64,000 nucleotides of DNA, taken from assembly GCF_030272615.1 (NCBI RefSeq), contig NC_081412.1:665616352-665680351 (forward strand), in the 5' to 3' direction. Positions 1-9,319 of the stretch are shown here, piece after piece. The DNA comes from Cryptomeria japonica (Eukaryota; Streptophyta; Pinopsida; Cupressales; Cupressaceae). Position 1 is the stretch's first letter; the number at the start of each line of letters is the position of its first letter. The notes under the pieces are model-generated. The model was not told the origin of the DNA. It searched no databases and worked only from the letters and a program-made list of their open reading frames with translations. The translations under genes were made by a program, and so were the position numbers.

Positions 1-2426
1 AACTGGTCCACGTTCAAATCAGTAGGAACGGCGGTGTCTCTCAAGATTTTGTCAAGAATAGCTTTATGAGCAGGTGATATGCGTAAGAGCTCAAGTATGG
101 AGATGAGCACGGGTGTCTTCCCTAACTGTTCTACAAGGTCATACTCAAGTTTGGTTGATGAAGAAGTGATGTTTTTAGTTGAAGCACCTGGCAAAGTAAT
201 TTTACCTTGACGGGTTGTAACATGACATTCAGAAGTAGGTTCGAAAGAAGATCCAACACCTTTTAGGACAATCTTGGGTCTCTGAGTAGGATTCTCAGGG
301 TTTTTGTCCTTGATGATAATAGTAGAGACATAATTGTCCATCGAGATGTGATTGATGGTTGAATCATAGTTGTAAGGTGCTCTAGTATAGTTGGTTTGAT
401 CCTTTGTGGCTTTAGCTTTTCCCTTGTCATGCTTTGGGAAAGGTTCCTTAAACATCTCATGTTCTTGATTGGATGAGTGTCCCTCAATCTCAATGTCACC
501 TCTATCAATGAGATCTTGTACGATGTTCTTCAGTCGATGACAATTTCCTGTCTTATGACCCTTGCTCTTATGAAATTCACAATACTCATCATCATTCCAC
601 CAATTTGGTTTAACCTTTGGTTCATATGGAGGAAAATCTGGAACTGTGATTACCTTGTTTGCCACTAACTTTTTGAAGATTGACTCAAGTGGTTCTCCCA
701 ATGGAGTGTACTTCCTTCGTGATCTAGAAGTTGTTTGAGTATTTACTTGATTGTTGGTAGAACTTGATCCCGAAAACATGAATTTGGGTCGCACTGTATT
801 GGCATCAACAACACCATCATTAACTGTGTTCTTGTTTTTATTCCAAAATCTTGGCTTGTCTTTTCCCTTAAAATCATCTTTGTTTTCCTTGAATATCTTA
901 ATGACTCCTTGCTCAATTAGGACCTTTTCTGTTGCTAAGCCTTTTTCAATAACGTCCCTGAAGGTGGACAAACAAGCTTTCCTTAGATCATAGCCAATGT
1001 CTTTGTTAACATTTTGTGTGAACATTTCTACCATTTGTTTTTGTGGAATTTCACAAGAGCATCTGCCAGCTAGATTCCTCCATCTTTGTAAAAATGATGC
1101 AAAAGACTCTCCCTCTTTTTGCTTGGTGTTGCACAAAGTAGTGATTGATATGTCTGTCTCTATGTTGTAGGAGAAATGTTGAATAAATGCCTCTGCTAAG
1201 TCACCCCATGACTTAATACCAGGTGGGAGTTGGGAGAACCATTCCATAGCTTGATCACCTAAGCTTTGTGGGAATAATCTCATCAAATATGTCTCTTCTG
1301 AAGCTACTTCAATGCAAGCTGTGAAAAACTGTCTTATGTGTGCCTTAGGATCCCCTTTTCCTCTATACTTATCAAATTTAGGTGTCACAAAGTGTGTAAG
1401 AAATGGAGGCATTGGAATGCTCTTGTCAAATGGATAAGGACATATGTCTCTCATTATGTATGTTGGCTTCGGTGTATTTATGTCCTCCATTTTCTTTTGT
1501 AAGTCCCTGATTTGTTGCTCCAAATTGCTCTTAGGTGGAGATCGACTTCTTGGACCATACCCTATGCTTGAGGCACCAATTGGAGGAGAAACATGTTGCA
1601 TATATGGATGATATTGATCATACACATTTTCATATGGAGGAGGTCTATAATGATGTTGTGTATATGGACCACTTGGTATAGATTCATGTTGAGGAACACC
1701 ATATCTATTTTGTCCATGTATACCATACTCTACAGGTATGTCATGTTCTAATGTGTTGCCCCCAAATTTGACACGGGGTTTCCTTGTGTCCAAATTTTGA
1801 GCATACCTTTGAATGTCCAATTGCTTTGGTGGTTGATCCTTAGCTTGGGTATGTGATTGAGCATATCTTTCTGCATAAGACTTCCATAATGGTCTGCGAA
1901 GGTGAGTATCATATGCTTGACCATGTGTATGTGGGACCTTTGGTTTTTGAAACAAAGATGATGGTGATTCAGGCACAAGATGTGGTCCTCTATTTCCTCC
2001 ACTATTAGGCCTCCTTTGATCCATGTTGGAGTGAGTTTGTTGCAAAGGTCGATTTTCCATTATTTGAGACATGTCAAAATCATGAGGTATCTTGGCTCCA
2101 CTTTGTGCCATCATTTGTAAGAAGTATTGTCTATCTCTCCTCATTATTTCCTCAACCAACCGATTGAAATGGGGATTCATAATGGATTCTTCCACATCTG
2201 CTAAATGTACTGAAAAGTTGTCCATATTGTCATTGTGTGTATCATTGTTGTTTGTAGTGTCCATGTTCTCAACATTTGGAATGTTTCTATAGGGATCCAT
2301 GTCAGGTAATGTGTTATGATCAGTATTGAAAAAGACATCATTGTAATACTCATAAGAACTCATGTTTGCGAACTCTTGAGCCTCTTTAGTTTCTCTCCTA
2401 GATTTTTGAAGACGGGTTTCAACCAT
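1..2426 (-). CDS. gag: Gag polyprotein of R1, open to the window edge
   Basis: At least 808 codons with no stop in frame. The start ATG at 2426 is preceded in frame by a TAG (2430-2432), which fixes it. Residues 1-310 are a hydrophilic N-terminal region rich in N, P, Q and Y. A conserved stretch with DLQKKMEDINTPKP lies near residue 310. The capsid-like retrotransposon gag domain spans roughly residues 350-480 (GDPKAHIRQFF, MEWFSQLPPGIKSW, FLQRWRNLAGRC). A zinc knuckle at residues 616-629 reads C-x2-H-x4-H-x4-C, with His where Cys is usual. Near the left edge the reading reaches ILDKILRDTAVPTDLNVDQ, which matches the segment before the protease in T1, so protease and pol should follow to the left. 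Gag packages element RNA into cytoplasmic particles. No inactivating change is visible. Confidence 0.9.
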   Translation of the reverse strand, partial: MVETRLQKSRRETKEAQEFANMSSYEYYNDVFFNTDHNTLPDMDPYRNIPNVENMDTTNNNDTHNDNMDNFSVHLADVEESIMNPHFNRLVEEIMRRDRQYFLQMMAQSGAKIPHDFDMSQIMENRPLQQTHSNMDQRRPNSGGNRGPHLVPESPSSLFQKPKVPHTHGQAYDTHLRRPLWKSYAERYAQSHTQAKDQPPKQLDIQRYAQNLDTRKPRVKFGGNTLEHDIPVEYGIHGQNRYGVPQHESIPSGPYTQHHYRPPPYENVYDQYHPYMQHVSPPIGASSIGYGPRSRSPPKSNLEQQIRDLQKKMEDINTPKPTYIMRDICPYPFDKSIPMPPFLTHFVTPKFDKYRGKGDPKAHIRQFFTACIEVASEETYLMRLFPQSLGDQAMEWFSQLPPGIKSWGDLAEAFIQHFSYNIETDISITTLCNTKQKEGESFASFLQRWRNLAGRCSCEIPQKQMVEMFTQNVNKDIGYDLRKACLSTFRDVIEKGLATEKVLIEQGVIKIFKENKDDFKGKDKPRFWNKNKNTVNDGVVDANTVRPKFMFSGSSSTNNQVNTQTTSRSRRKYTPLGEPLESIFKKLVANKVITVPDFPPYEPKVKPNWWNDDEYCEFHKSKGHKTGNCHRLKNIVQDLIDRGDIEIEGHSSNQEHEMFKEPFPKHDKGKAKATKDQTNYTRAPYNYDSTINHISMDNYVSTIIIKDKNPENPTQRPKIVLKGVGSSFEPTSECHVTTRQGKITLPGASTKNITSSSTKLEYDLVEQLGKTPVLISILELLRISPAHKAILDKILRDTAVPTDLNVDQ

Positions 2427-2918
2427 GAACTAGCTATTGATCAAGATGTGTGAGACTAGATGAAAATGGAAAAAGTATGGAAGACCAAGAGTTGGATGGA
2501 GTGTAAATGAATCTGAGGTGTACTTGCAATGTCCAAAGTGTAAGACCAAGTATGTATGTAGTAGAGTAGGTGTGACTTCCAAAGAGAGGATAGTTTCTCT
2601 TGATGAGGTAAGTTGACCTTGACTCTAAGTAAGACCAAATGAGACCCAAAGGTAAGAAACCTTGATGAGGGACCACTTAGCAAAGTGTTGTTGTATGTAG
2701 TGTGTTGACAAAGTATGATGAGGACAAGCAAGTGACCTTTTGACTCAAGTTTAGACAAGTGTGAATGTAAAGCAAGATGTGAAGCAATGATGGACTGTGT
2801 GAGACCCAAAGACATGTTGAATGCTTAATGAAACCTGGAAAAATGACCTAGGAAGCTCAAGAATTCCGAAACTGATTGTGTTTGTTTGCTGGACTGTAAC
2901 AATTTTTTTCAACTCTGA

Positions 2919-3111
2919 ACATAGATGCGCTTGTATACTGCATAGACGCGGTTACCTGACACAGACATGTCTCTGTTCAACACAGACGCGCTTCTGAGTT
3001 TTTTCATTTCAAAATGTACTGTTGATTCTGGGAACATAGACGCGTTTCTGCCCTTCACAGATGCGCTTAGACAACATAGACGCGTTTCTGACAGACACAG
3101 ACGCGTTTCTG
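2919..3111 (-). repeat. Degenerate tandem array, motif ACACAGACGCG (gag-proximal)
   Basis: At least seven imperfect copies of a unit of about 20-30 bp built on A(C/T)A(C/T)AGACGCG(T/C)TTCTG. The motif returns at 4329-4587 on the other side of the conserved block. It contains CGCG, unlike the AT-rich surroundings. Confidence 0.8.
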
Positions 3112-3359
3112 TAAAATTTGTGCAATTTTTTCCAATCTATAAAGTCATTTTGTTGTGACCAAATCTGACTGTTTGATTGTTTTTCGTGACAAGAGGACAC
3201 AGTGTTGATGAAGACCCAATGTTTGTAAATGTCTAGACTCAAAAATGACTCCAAAAAAAAGTGTGTTGTTTGATGTAAAATTGTTTTGCATACACTTGAA
3301 GACACAAAAGACACAATGTTTTGTTGTTTGGTCTTGAATGTTTGAATGTTTAGAATAAG

Positions 3360-3942
3360 TCAAGCACAATTCTTATGGCTGGCCAAGACAATAGTTGTTG
3401 ATCCCACATGGGGTTTTACCCTCGAGGCTACGCTATTCAGAGCAGATACCTAGATGCTTGACCTCACTGGCTCCACCCTCGGCACTCACTTCTCAAGTCA
3501 GCCAAGCATCAGTCCCCACGAAAACTCCCCGTGGTGGACTTTGTATCTCTACTAAGAACCGTATGTGTGTGGGCTGCTACCAGAGGTCCGACCTCCTGCC
3601 CCAACAACTAGAAGGATTTGGGCTTCTAAAACAAAAAGGTGTTAGTAAGGGCATCCGCTCGTATGGCCATACATGCGACACTTTCAGCTCTATAAATACA
3701 GAAAGCTCCCAGCCGGTAGGGGGTACGACCTACAACTGATCAAATAAATTTGATCAAACGGGTTTATGGGGAGACATAATGTTGGTATGAACTAATCAGC
3801 ACACGTTATTCATAGTTTTCACCATGAATACATTTGTTTATAGTGGTTCGGAAGAGGTGGGTTTTCCTCGCTACCACTTGGGTCGTTCTCTTCTCACTAG
3901 TAGTCCTAATGACCACACGTGAAGACAGGCCCTCTAAAGATT
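3360..3942 (-). other. Leader block shared by R1 and R2
   Basis: It aligns by eye over its whole length with 18617-19174, in the same orientation relative to each element (for example CTTGACC(T/C)CACTGGCTCC, AAAACTCCCC, GTATCTCTACTAAGAA, GGTCCGACCTCCT, GGCAGGCCCTCTA on the plus strand). No ORF is preserved between the copies, so the conservation is not obviously coding. It may be a structured leader RNA element, a packaging signal or a promoter. Confidence 0.75.
3691..3699 (+). promoter_or_regulatory. TATA-like motif antisense to R1, conserved in R2
   Basis: TATAAATAC on the plus strand, opposite to gag. The equivalent motif is at 18947-18955 in R2, with similar flanks. This is only a promoter-like string; activity is inferred. 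Confidence 0.3.
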
Positions 3943-4328
3943 AAACAAAAAAGAGCTTATTGCTCAAGACACAAAAGATAATGATTCAATTTTAGTGCAC
4001 CAATTGAAGTGTTTGCTAGTCTATTGAAAACAAGGCACACAATAAAAATCCAAAAACCCTCGCCAAGGACCTGCAACAAAAAGTTGTTAGTAGTTTGGAT
4101 TGTTTCAAATAATCACCCCTTCCTGCAAGCACACAAGTTAGGTAAATTTTAAACCCAAAAGACTGTGAAAATAGGGGCCTTCAACAAAATGATTTTGCTT
4201 TCAAGACAAGTTGCACCAATTTCGTTAGCTAGATCTGAAAATGTTAGCTCAAAATAAACTAGATCTAAAACCCTAAATGCAAAATCCAAAACCAAATCAA
4301 GAAACCCCAAAAATTTTGAAACTGCTGA

Positions 4329-4587
4329 ACACAGACACGGTTACCCTTTACACAGATGCGGTTCTCTGACATAGACGCGGTTCGAAGACACAGACGCGAC
4401 TAAAACAACCACAGACGCGACTTGAGGACATAAACGTGATTTCCGAAACCTGCAAAACAAAATATTGCTGGTAACACAGACACGATTCAAAATGTCACAG
4501 ACGCGATTAAAAAACCCAAACGCGATCCGAAAGTTCATAGATGTGTGAAAAAGCCAAAAACGTGATCCGAAAGAATGCCGACGTGAA
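4329..4587 (-). repeat. Degenerate tandem array, motif ACACAGACGCG (PBS-proximal)
   Basis: About ten imperfect copies of a unit of 20-25 bp around CACAGACGCG(A/G)(T/C)T, drifting to CAAACGCGATCCG toward the primer-binding site. Same motif as 2919-3111. Confidence 0.8.
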
Positions 4588-4674
4588 AATATCAAAATGC
4601 TACCAAAAATGTCAGATCTGCAACTTCAAAACACAAAATCTGCAACAAAAATGTTAAATGCAAAAGGGACAAGG

Positions 4675-4692
4675 GTCCCACAGGGCGTGCCA
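4675..4692 (-). promoter_or_regulatory. Primer-binding site of R1
   Basis: On the minus strand TGGCACGCCCTGTGGGAC begins 3 nt after the LTR end (spacer TTT). It begins with TGG, complementary to a tRNA CCA end. R2 and R3 have related sites (TGGCACCCACCGTGGGGC and TGGCATGCTCGATGGGGC), so a common primer tRNA type is likely. I do not assign the tRNA. Confidence 0.7.
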
Positions 4693-4695
4693 AAA

Positions 4696-5456
4696 TGTAT
4701 ATGGTGAAAATGGATAACAATAATAACAATATTGAAAGGCTAAATGAATTCAACCACCAAACCCTAGCCTAACAACAACAAAGATCCACCATAACATATG
4801 AAGATTACCTAAGACAATGCAAATCAAATGAAATCACAAAGATTATACCATTACATGTCCAATAGGGTTTTGATCTCCATTCTTCCTATCTCCATTGATC
4901 TTGCTTGATATATTTGCTCTCAGATTTTATGTGCACAAGAGCTCAACAAAGAACGGAATGTGGTTGTAAGTAGGATCGTAGTGTAGTCAATTGATCAAGT
5001 CATTAGGGTTTGATAATGAAGGAAGCATCTCCTTAAATAGAAGACACTATAAGAAATGGAGGGATAAGATTGAGAGGTGTAAAAAGGAGGTCGGCTAGGA
5101 TTAAAGGGTAGGTAGAAGAAATAATAAAATAATGAAAGAGGTAGGTAGTGTAGGAATTAAGAGATGAATGACATGTGTCATAAGTAGAAAAGGTTAATGA
5201 ATTAATTAAATAAATAAAGATTTATTTAATTAATAGAAGAAATGAGATCAATTAAATAAATAAATATTTATTTAATTAAAAAAAGGATAATTTAAATAAA
5301 TAAATGTATTTATTTAAATGAGAAATAAGGCTAGAAGAGGATAAATGAATTAATTAAATAAATAAAGATTTATTTAATTAATAGAAGAAATAGGCTTAGA
5401 TAATTAAATAAATAAAATATTTATTTAATTAGACATGACAATTTTGGGTGTCTACA
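4696..5456 (-). repeat. 5' LTR of R1 (761 bp)
   Basis: On the minus strand it begins TGTAGACACCCAAAATTGTC and ends CCATATACA, giving TG...CA termini. It is bounded by the primer-binding site on one side and foreign gag sequence on the other. The first 260 bp (U3 side) hold five AT-rich inverted repeats. A TATA-like CTATTTAAGG lies near 5030-5042 on the minus strand. Confidence 0.88.
5201..5430. repeat. Five AT-rich hairpins in the R1 LTR
   Basis: Perfect inverted repeats at 5201-5234, 5250-5277, 5290-5319, 5349-5382 and 5402-5430, each with 13-14 bp arms of the type ATTAATTAAATAAA / TTTATTTAATTAAT and 2-6 nt loops. Hairpins 1 and 4 are identical. Comparable but more degenerate structures occur at 20640-21030 in the R2 LTR. 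Confidence 0.9.
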
Positions 5457-6384
5457 GATACCATTTCCATAGCATTGCGAGATCCTTAAATATGATCAAT
5501 ACGATGGGAAATCTGATCCTCAAGATCACACTAGGGAATTTTGTACTATGAGTATGGAATTTGCACACAACAAAACTTACTTGGTGCGTCTATTCCCTAG
5601 GAGTTTAAATGGATAATAAATGGAATGGTTTTCAAGATTACCATCTAGAATCAAATCTTTTGAAGAACTCGTGAATAGATTTATTTCACAATACTCCTAC
5701 AATGTAAGGAATGAGATAACAATGCCGGATTTATGCAATGTTAAGCAAAAGAATGGCAAATCTTTCATGATCTTCTTGCAGTGATGGAAATGAATGTTTA
5801 ATAGGTATCCAAGAGATGTACCTGATCAAGAAAAGATGGACATATTCATTGATAATCTTATCAGTGAAATGATTTATTGTCTAAAAATGCAATGTCCTCA
5901 TTTCGCCAACATGATTGACAATGGTCTAAAAATAGAAGACACAATGGTAAAGAAAGGAGAGCTAAAACTTTACAACAACAACAACACCAACAACAATGAC
6001 AAACTCAAGTTCTGGTCAAAGAATAAGAATGTCACCAATGGAGGAAATGACGATAGTAATGTTACAAAACAACAACCAATATTTAATCTATCGAGTCAAA
6101 TCCCAAACAATAACAATTAAGAAAACAATAAATCCAAGTCTTTCTTCTCCAATCCTTGCAGGAAATTAACAAACATTAGAGAACCCTTAGAATCAACTTT
6201 GAAAACTCTTCTTGCATACAAACTGATTATTTTACCAGAAGCAAGTTATGAACCACAAGTCAAACCTAATTGGTGGAATGACAATTAGTTTTGCAACTAT
6301 CATCGAAATATAGGACACCAAACTAATGATTGTCAAAGATTGAAACATCTTATCTAAGATTTAATCCATAATGGAACTATCACA
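5457..6384 (+). pseudogene. gag: T1 gag, 5'-truncated, with stops
   Basis: The first readable segment (KYDQYDGKSDPQDHTREF, MEWFSRLP, YSYNVRNEITMPDLCNVKQK) aligns with the R1 gag capsid region. An uninterrupted stretch at 5794-6120 covers the C-terminal part, ending in Asn-rich repeats. The zinc knuckle near 6290-6335 reads FCNYHRNIGHQTNDC, the same C-x2-H-x4-H-x4-C pattern as R1. In-frame stops occur near 5610, 5785, 6120, 6288 and 6355. The N-terminal half lies beyond the R1 insertion. Confidence 0.85.
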
Positions 6385-7305
6385 GTGGATAGTCATAAGA
6401 CAAACGAAACTCACCTAGCCCTCAAAACTCCACTTCCAAATTATGAGAAAGGTGAACAATCCAAACCAAAATATTACAAAGGCAAAGCCAAAGTGAACTA
6501 CACTTATAAATATGATGATGTGGTAAATGTCATCATCATTAAAGAGAACACACCTTCAGAATCAATCAATGTCATTACGAGAAGCAAAGTGAAGGTCACA
6601 TTTCCAGGTATAACAAAAGAATCAACCTCCACTTCACAACAATATAACTTAGTGGAGCAATTACAAAGAATACCTACTCAAATATCAATTTTGGAACTTT
6701 TCAAAGTTTCACCTATGCAAAAGAAAATTTTGGAAAAAGCTCTCACAGAAACAATAGTTTCAAAAGACCTGGATGTAGATCAGTTCCAAAACATGGTGGG
6801 ACACCTTATAGCCCCTCATTGCCTATCATTTTTTGAAAATGATGATGCGTCCTTGCAACATCCTCACAATGCTCTCTTACATGTTGAAGTCACCATTAAT
6901 AAAACTTGTGTCAAACACGTACTCATAGATGGTGGAGTTGGCTTAAACATTTGTGCATTAAGTTTAATAAAGGCTTTGGGATATTCAGAAAATGTAGTAG
7001 ATCCAAAGAAGAAAATAACCATTAAGGCTTATGATGAAGAGGAGTGTTCTTCTAAAGGAACTGTGAAAAGGAATACATTATGTCAAGTTTTAGATTTGAA
7101 TCTCTCTTATAACATTCTTCTAGGAAGGCCATGGATTCACAACATGCAAGCAGTTCCTTCTACATATCACCAATGTGTAAAGTTTCCTCATAAGGGACAA
7201 GAGGTCTCTATAATTGCAGATTCTAGCCAATATTGTAATAATCTGAAGCCAACACATGATACAAGAGTTCTACATAATAGAGAATCAGTATATCCTACCA
7301 AATAA
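6385..7305 (+). pseudogene. T1 aspartic protease segment
   Basis: A 306-codon open segment. The first 130 residues continue the gag-protease linker and share LVEQL...P(T/V)(Q/L)ISILEL and DLDVDQF with the edge of R1. The retropepsin follows: catalytic site HVLIDGGVGLNIC (D-G-G in place of D-S/T-G, as in other plant gypsy elements of this group), then the second conserved strand NILLGRPWIHNMQAVPSTYH. The enzyme would cleave the Gag-Pol polyprotein. The segment ends at TAA 7303-7305, but the same frame continues beyond, so this stop is one of the decay events. Confidence 0.82.
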
Positions 7306-8335
7306 ATTCAAGAAAAATTGTGGGAAACCTTCGAGAAAAAGCTCAAATTAAATGATGAAAGAATGGGAAAATATTCTTTGCATAATTTTCCACTTTCACC
7401 TAAATCATATGGAAAGCCTACAAATATCCAACCACGCATCTCATAAAAATCAAAAGAAATGTTTAATGGAGCATTTGTTAGAGCTGGAACACTTGCACAA
7501 GAAACTGAAGACAAGGACATTCTTGGTTGGCTGTACAAAGATGAAGATGAAACTATAGCAACAACTGCAGAAGTCAATATTCCCATAGAACAATATGGCA
7601 ATGGTTATAAGATCGTGCAAAAAATGGGATATGAAGGAAAATGACCAATTGGTAAGTGACATCAAGGTATTTCAGAACTTATTTTTCCTCACTCGCAATC
7701 TAAAGAATATAAAACAGGACTTGGATATCCAAAATTAAATAAAAAATAAGAAAATTATCAACAACCAAAGTGGAGAAAGAAATCAGTCCCTAAAGAAGAA
7801 CAAAGGCAAGAAAAGCTACATCAAGCAACAAAAATAGTAGCCAATAAGCAGAAACAAGAAGAAGAGCTTGCAATCAAAAGAGAAGAAGAATCTTGTAAAC
7901 AAGTTCAAGAAATACGAGCAAATGCTAAATATGAATAGGATATTCTAGAAGCAGTAAAAGTAGAGATGGCAGAAATCTGGGAACTATTTGCACCATACGA
8001 CATTCCTGTATGGTATAGTGGTGTAATCCTAGACAATGATTCAGAGATAGATTCAAATGAATATGAATGGGGTACAAATCTATCATCTAGTGTATCAAGT
8101 GAAGAAAAGAATGAAGAGCAAGCAGCTATAAAAAATGGAGACTTGTCTTTTACAAAACAAAGGATAGAATTAAAAAGAAGACAAGAAGAACTTTGTTTCC
8201 AAAGAAAAGAGGTATATGCAAGACAACGAAAGAAAGAGGATGAAAAAGACCAAGAAGTAATGCCACAAGAAGCACAAATAGATATTGATCAAACATCACA
8301 AAATGTCAGATTTCTATCAAATGAGGAGTAAGATG
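7306..8335 (+). pseudogene. T1 linker between protease and RT: glycine motif plus charged coiled coil
   Basis: Continues the pol polyprotein with stops. Near 7600-7645 GNGYKIVQKMGYEGK followed by PIGK, and further on KTGLGYP, resembles a G-patch module; this reading is tentative. From about 7760 to 8330 the frame is very rich in K, E, R and Q (KQKQEEELAIKREEES, RIELKRRQEELCFQRKEV), with coiled-coil character, and holds the only long open stretch at 7966-8331. Stops at 7642, 7747, 7936 and 8329 break it. Confidence 0.6.
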
Positions 8336-8443
8336 TACCAAGGTATGGAAGAACCATAGAAGAACTAAGAGATAGTCAAGCAAGAAAAAAAATCCTTTGT
8401 ATCATGTACACAAGTATGTCAACTTCAAAATACAAACAAATCT

Positions 8444-9319
8444 ATGGAAATTAATCAAGAAGGAACTTGTAGTGTTAAAGATGTGTGTGTTGATATAATT
8501 CATGCGTTTAAGGGACAAACATTAGATGAAGATTCACTTGAGTGTAAACCACAAAATACTAATACTGATTTTGTTAGAACTGATTGGAGAACACTTGGGA
8601 GAGACTATCCTCAAGATCATTCTATCTATCAAATTACCTACTCTACGTTAAATTATGAATATTATGTGATGAACCTTGAAGCACCTAACACTGACGATGA
8701 CTATGACTTACCCCTTCTTCATCCAGAACTAATTGATTGGGATAACCTAGAAAACTTTGAATTGGATGTCTTTTCCAATGACCATGACTTAGTTGTGTAT
8801 CTTAATACCGTCAAACCCATAGCACCTAAGATATCTTCCATCGCAGAATCAAGTAATATTTCTTGCAATCGGGAGAATGCCAAACTTTCTAGTCGCAAAA
8901 TTGAAATAAAACAAGGGAAAAGACCTAGTGTTGAAAACCATTTCATGGAAACACTAGATCAATCAAGAGGAAAAATAAAGGACGTATCTGACGATGAAAA
9001 CCTCTTTGAGGCACCAAAAGATGGAAATTTTGGCATCCTCCTTGCATACTTTCAGGAGAGATCTACTATTCTAATAGAACCAACAGAAGCAATAAACATT
9101 GGCACATCAAAGGATCCCAATATACTTTATTTTGTTGTATCATTATTAGATGAAGAGAGGAAAGAATACATAGAATTTTTCAGAAAAAGAGAGATAATTT
9201 TTGCTTGGTCCTATGTAGACATGCTAGGAATTAATCCAGATCTTATCATACATCATCTCAATGTGGATCTAAAAGAAAAACCAATAAAACAAAAGCTAAG
9301 GAAGATGCATCCACACACT
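8444..9319 (+). pseudogene. T1 segment leading into reverse transcriptase
   Basis: An open segment of 292 codons. Residues 1-200 are acidic and not recognisable. The C-terminal 90 residues are the standard entry to a gypsy RT: EERKEYIEFFRKREIIFAWS, then LIIHHLNVDLKEKPIKQKL and RKMHPHT. The frame is cut after HPHT by the solo LTR at 9320 and resumes at 10912 with ALLVKAELKKLLDWGFIRPV, exactly where the family sequence should continue. Confidence 0.82.

Larger units (their letters stand above)
2427..4674 (-). other. Untranslated leader of R1
   Basis: About 2.25 kb between the primer-binding site and the gag ATG, with no convincing ORF on the minus strand. It has three parts: a tandem array next to the primer-binding site (4329-4587), a block of about 580 bp shared with R2 (3360-3942), and a second array of the same motif (2919-3111) toward gag. 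Open stretches on the plus strand in this leader are shadows. Confidence 0.75.
1..5456 (-). mobile_element. R1: 5' half of a Tat-like Ty3/gypsy retrotransposon
   Basis: Read on the minus strand the order is LTR (5456-4696), primer-binding site, a leader of about 2.25 kb, then a fully open gag frame that leaves the window at position 1. The LTR starts TGTAGACACCC and ends ATATACA. Immediately right of the LTR the sequence becomes plus-strand gag of another copy of the same family (T1), so R1 inserted into T1. The target duplication would be GATAC at 5457-5461, but the other end of R1 lies outside the window. The long open frame marks R1 as the youngest gypsy insertion here. Assignment to Tat/Athila-type gypsy rests on protein similarity with T1, whose pol has the Tat-type second RNase H. 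Confidence 0.88.

Noticed and set aside
3395-3739. Open stretch of 114 codons on the plus strand
   Set aside because: It lies in the conserved leader block of R1 and the frame is not kept in the homologous block of R2.
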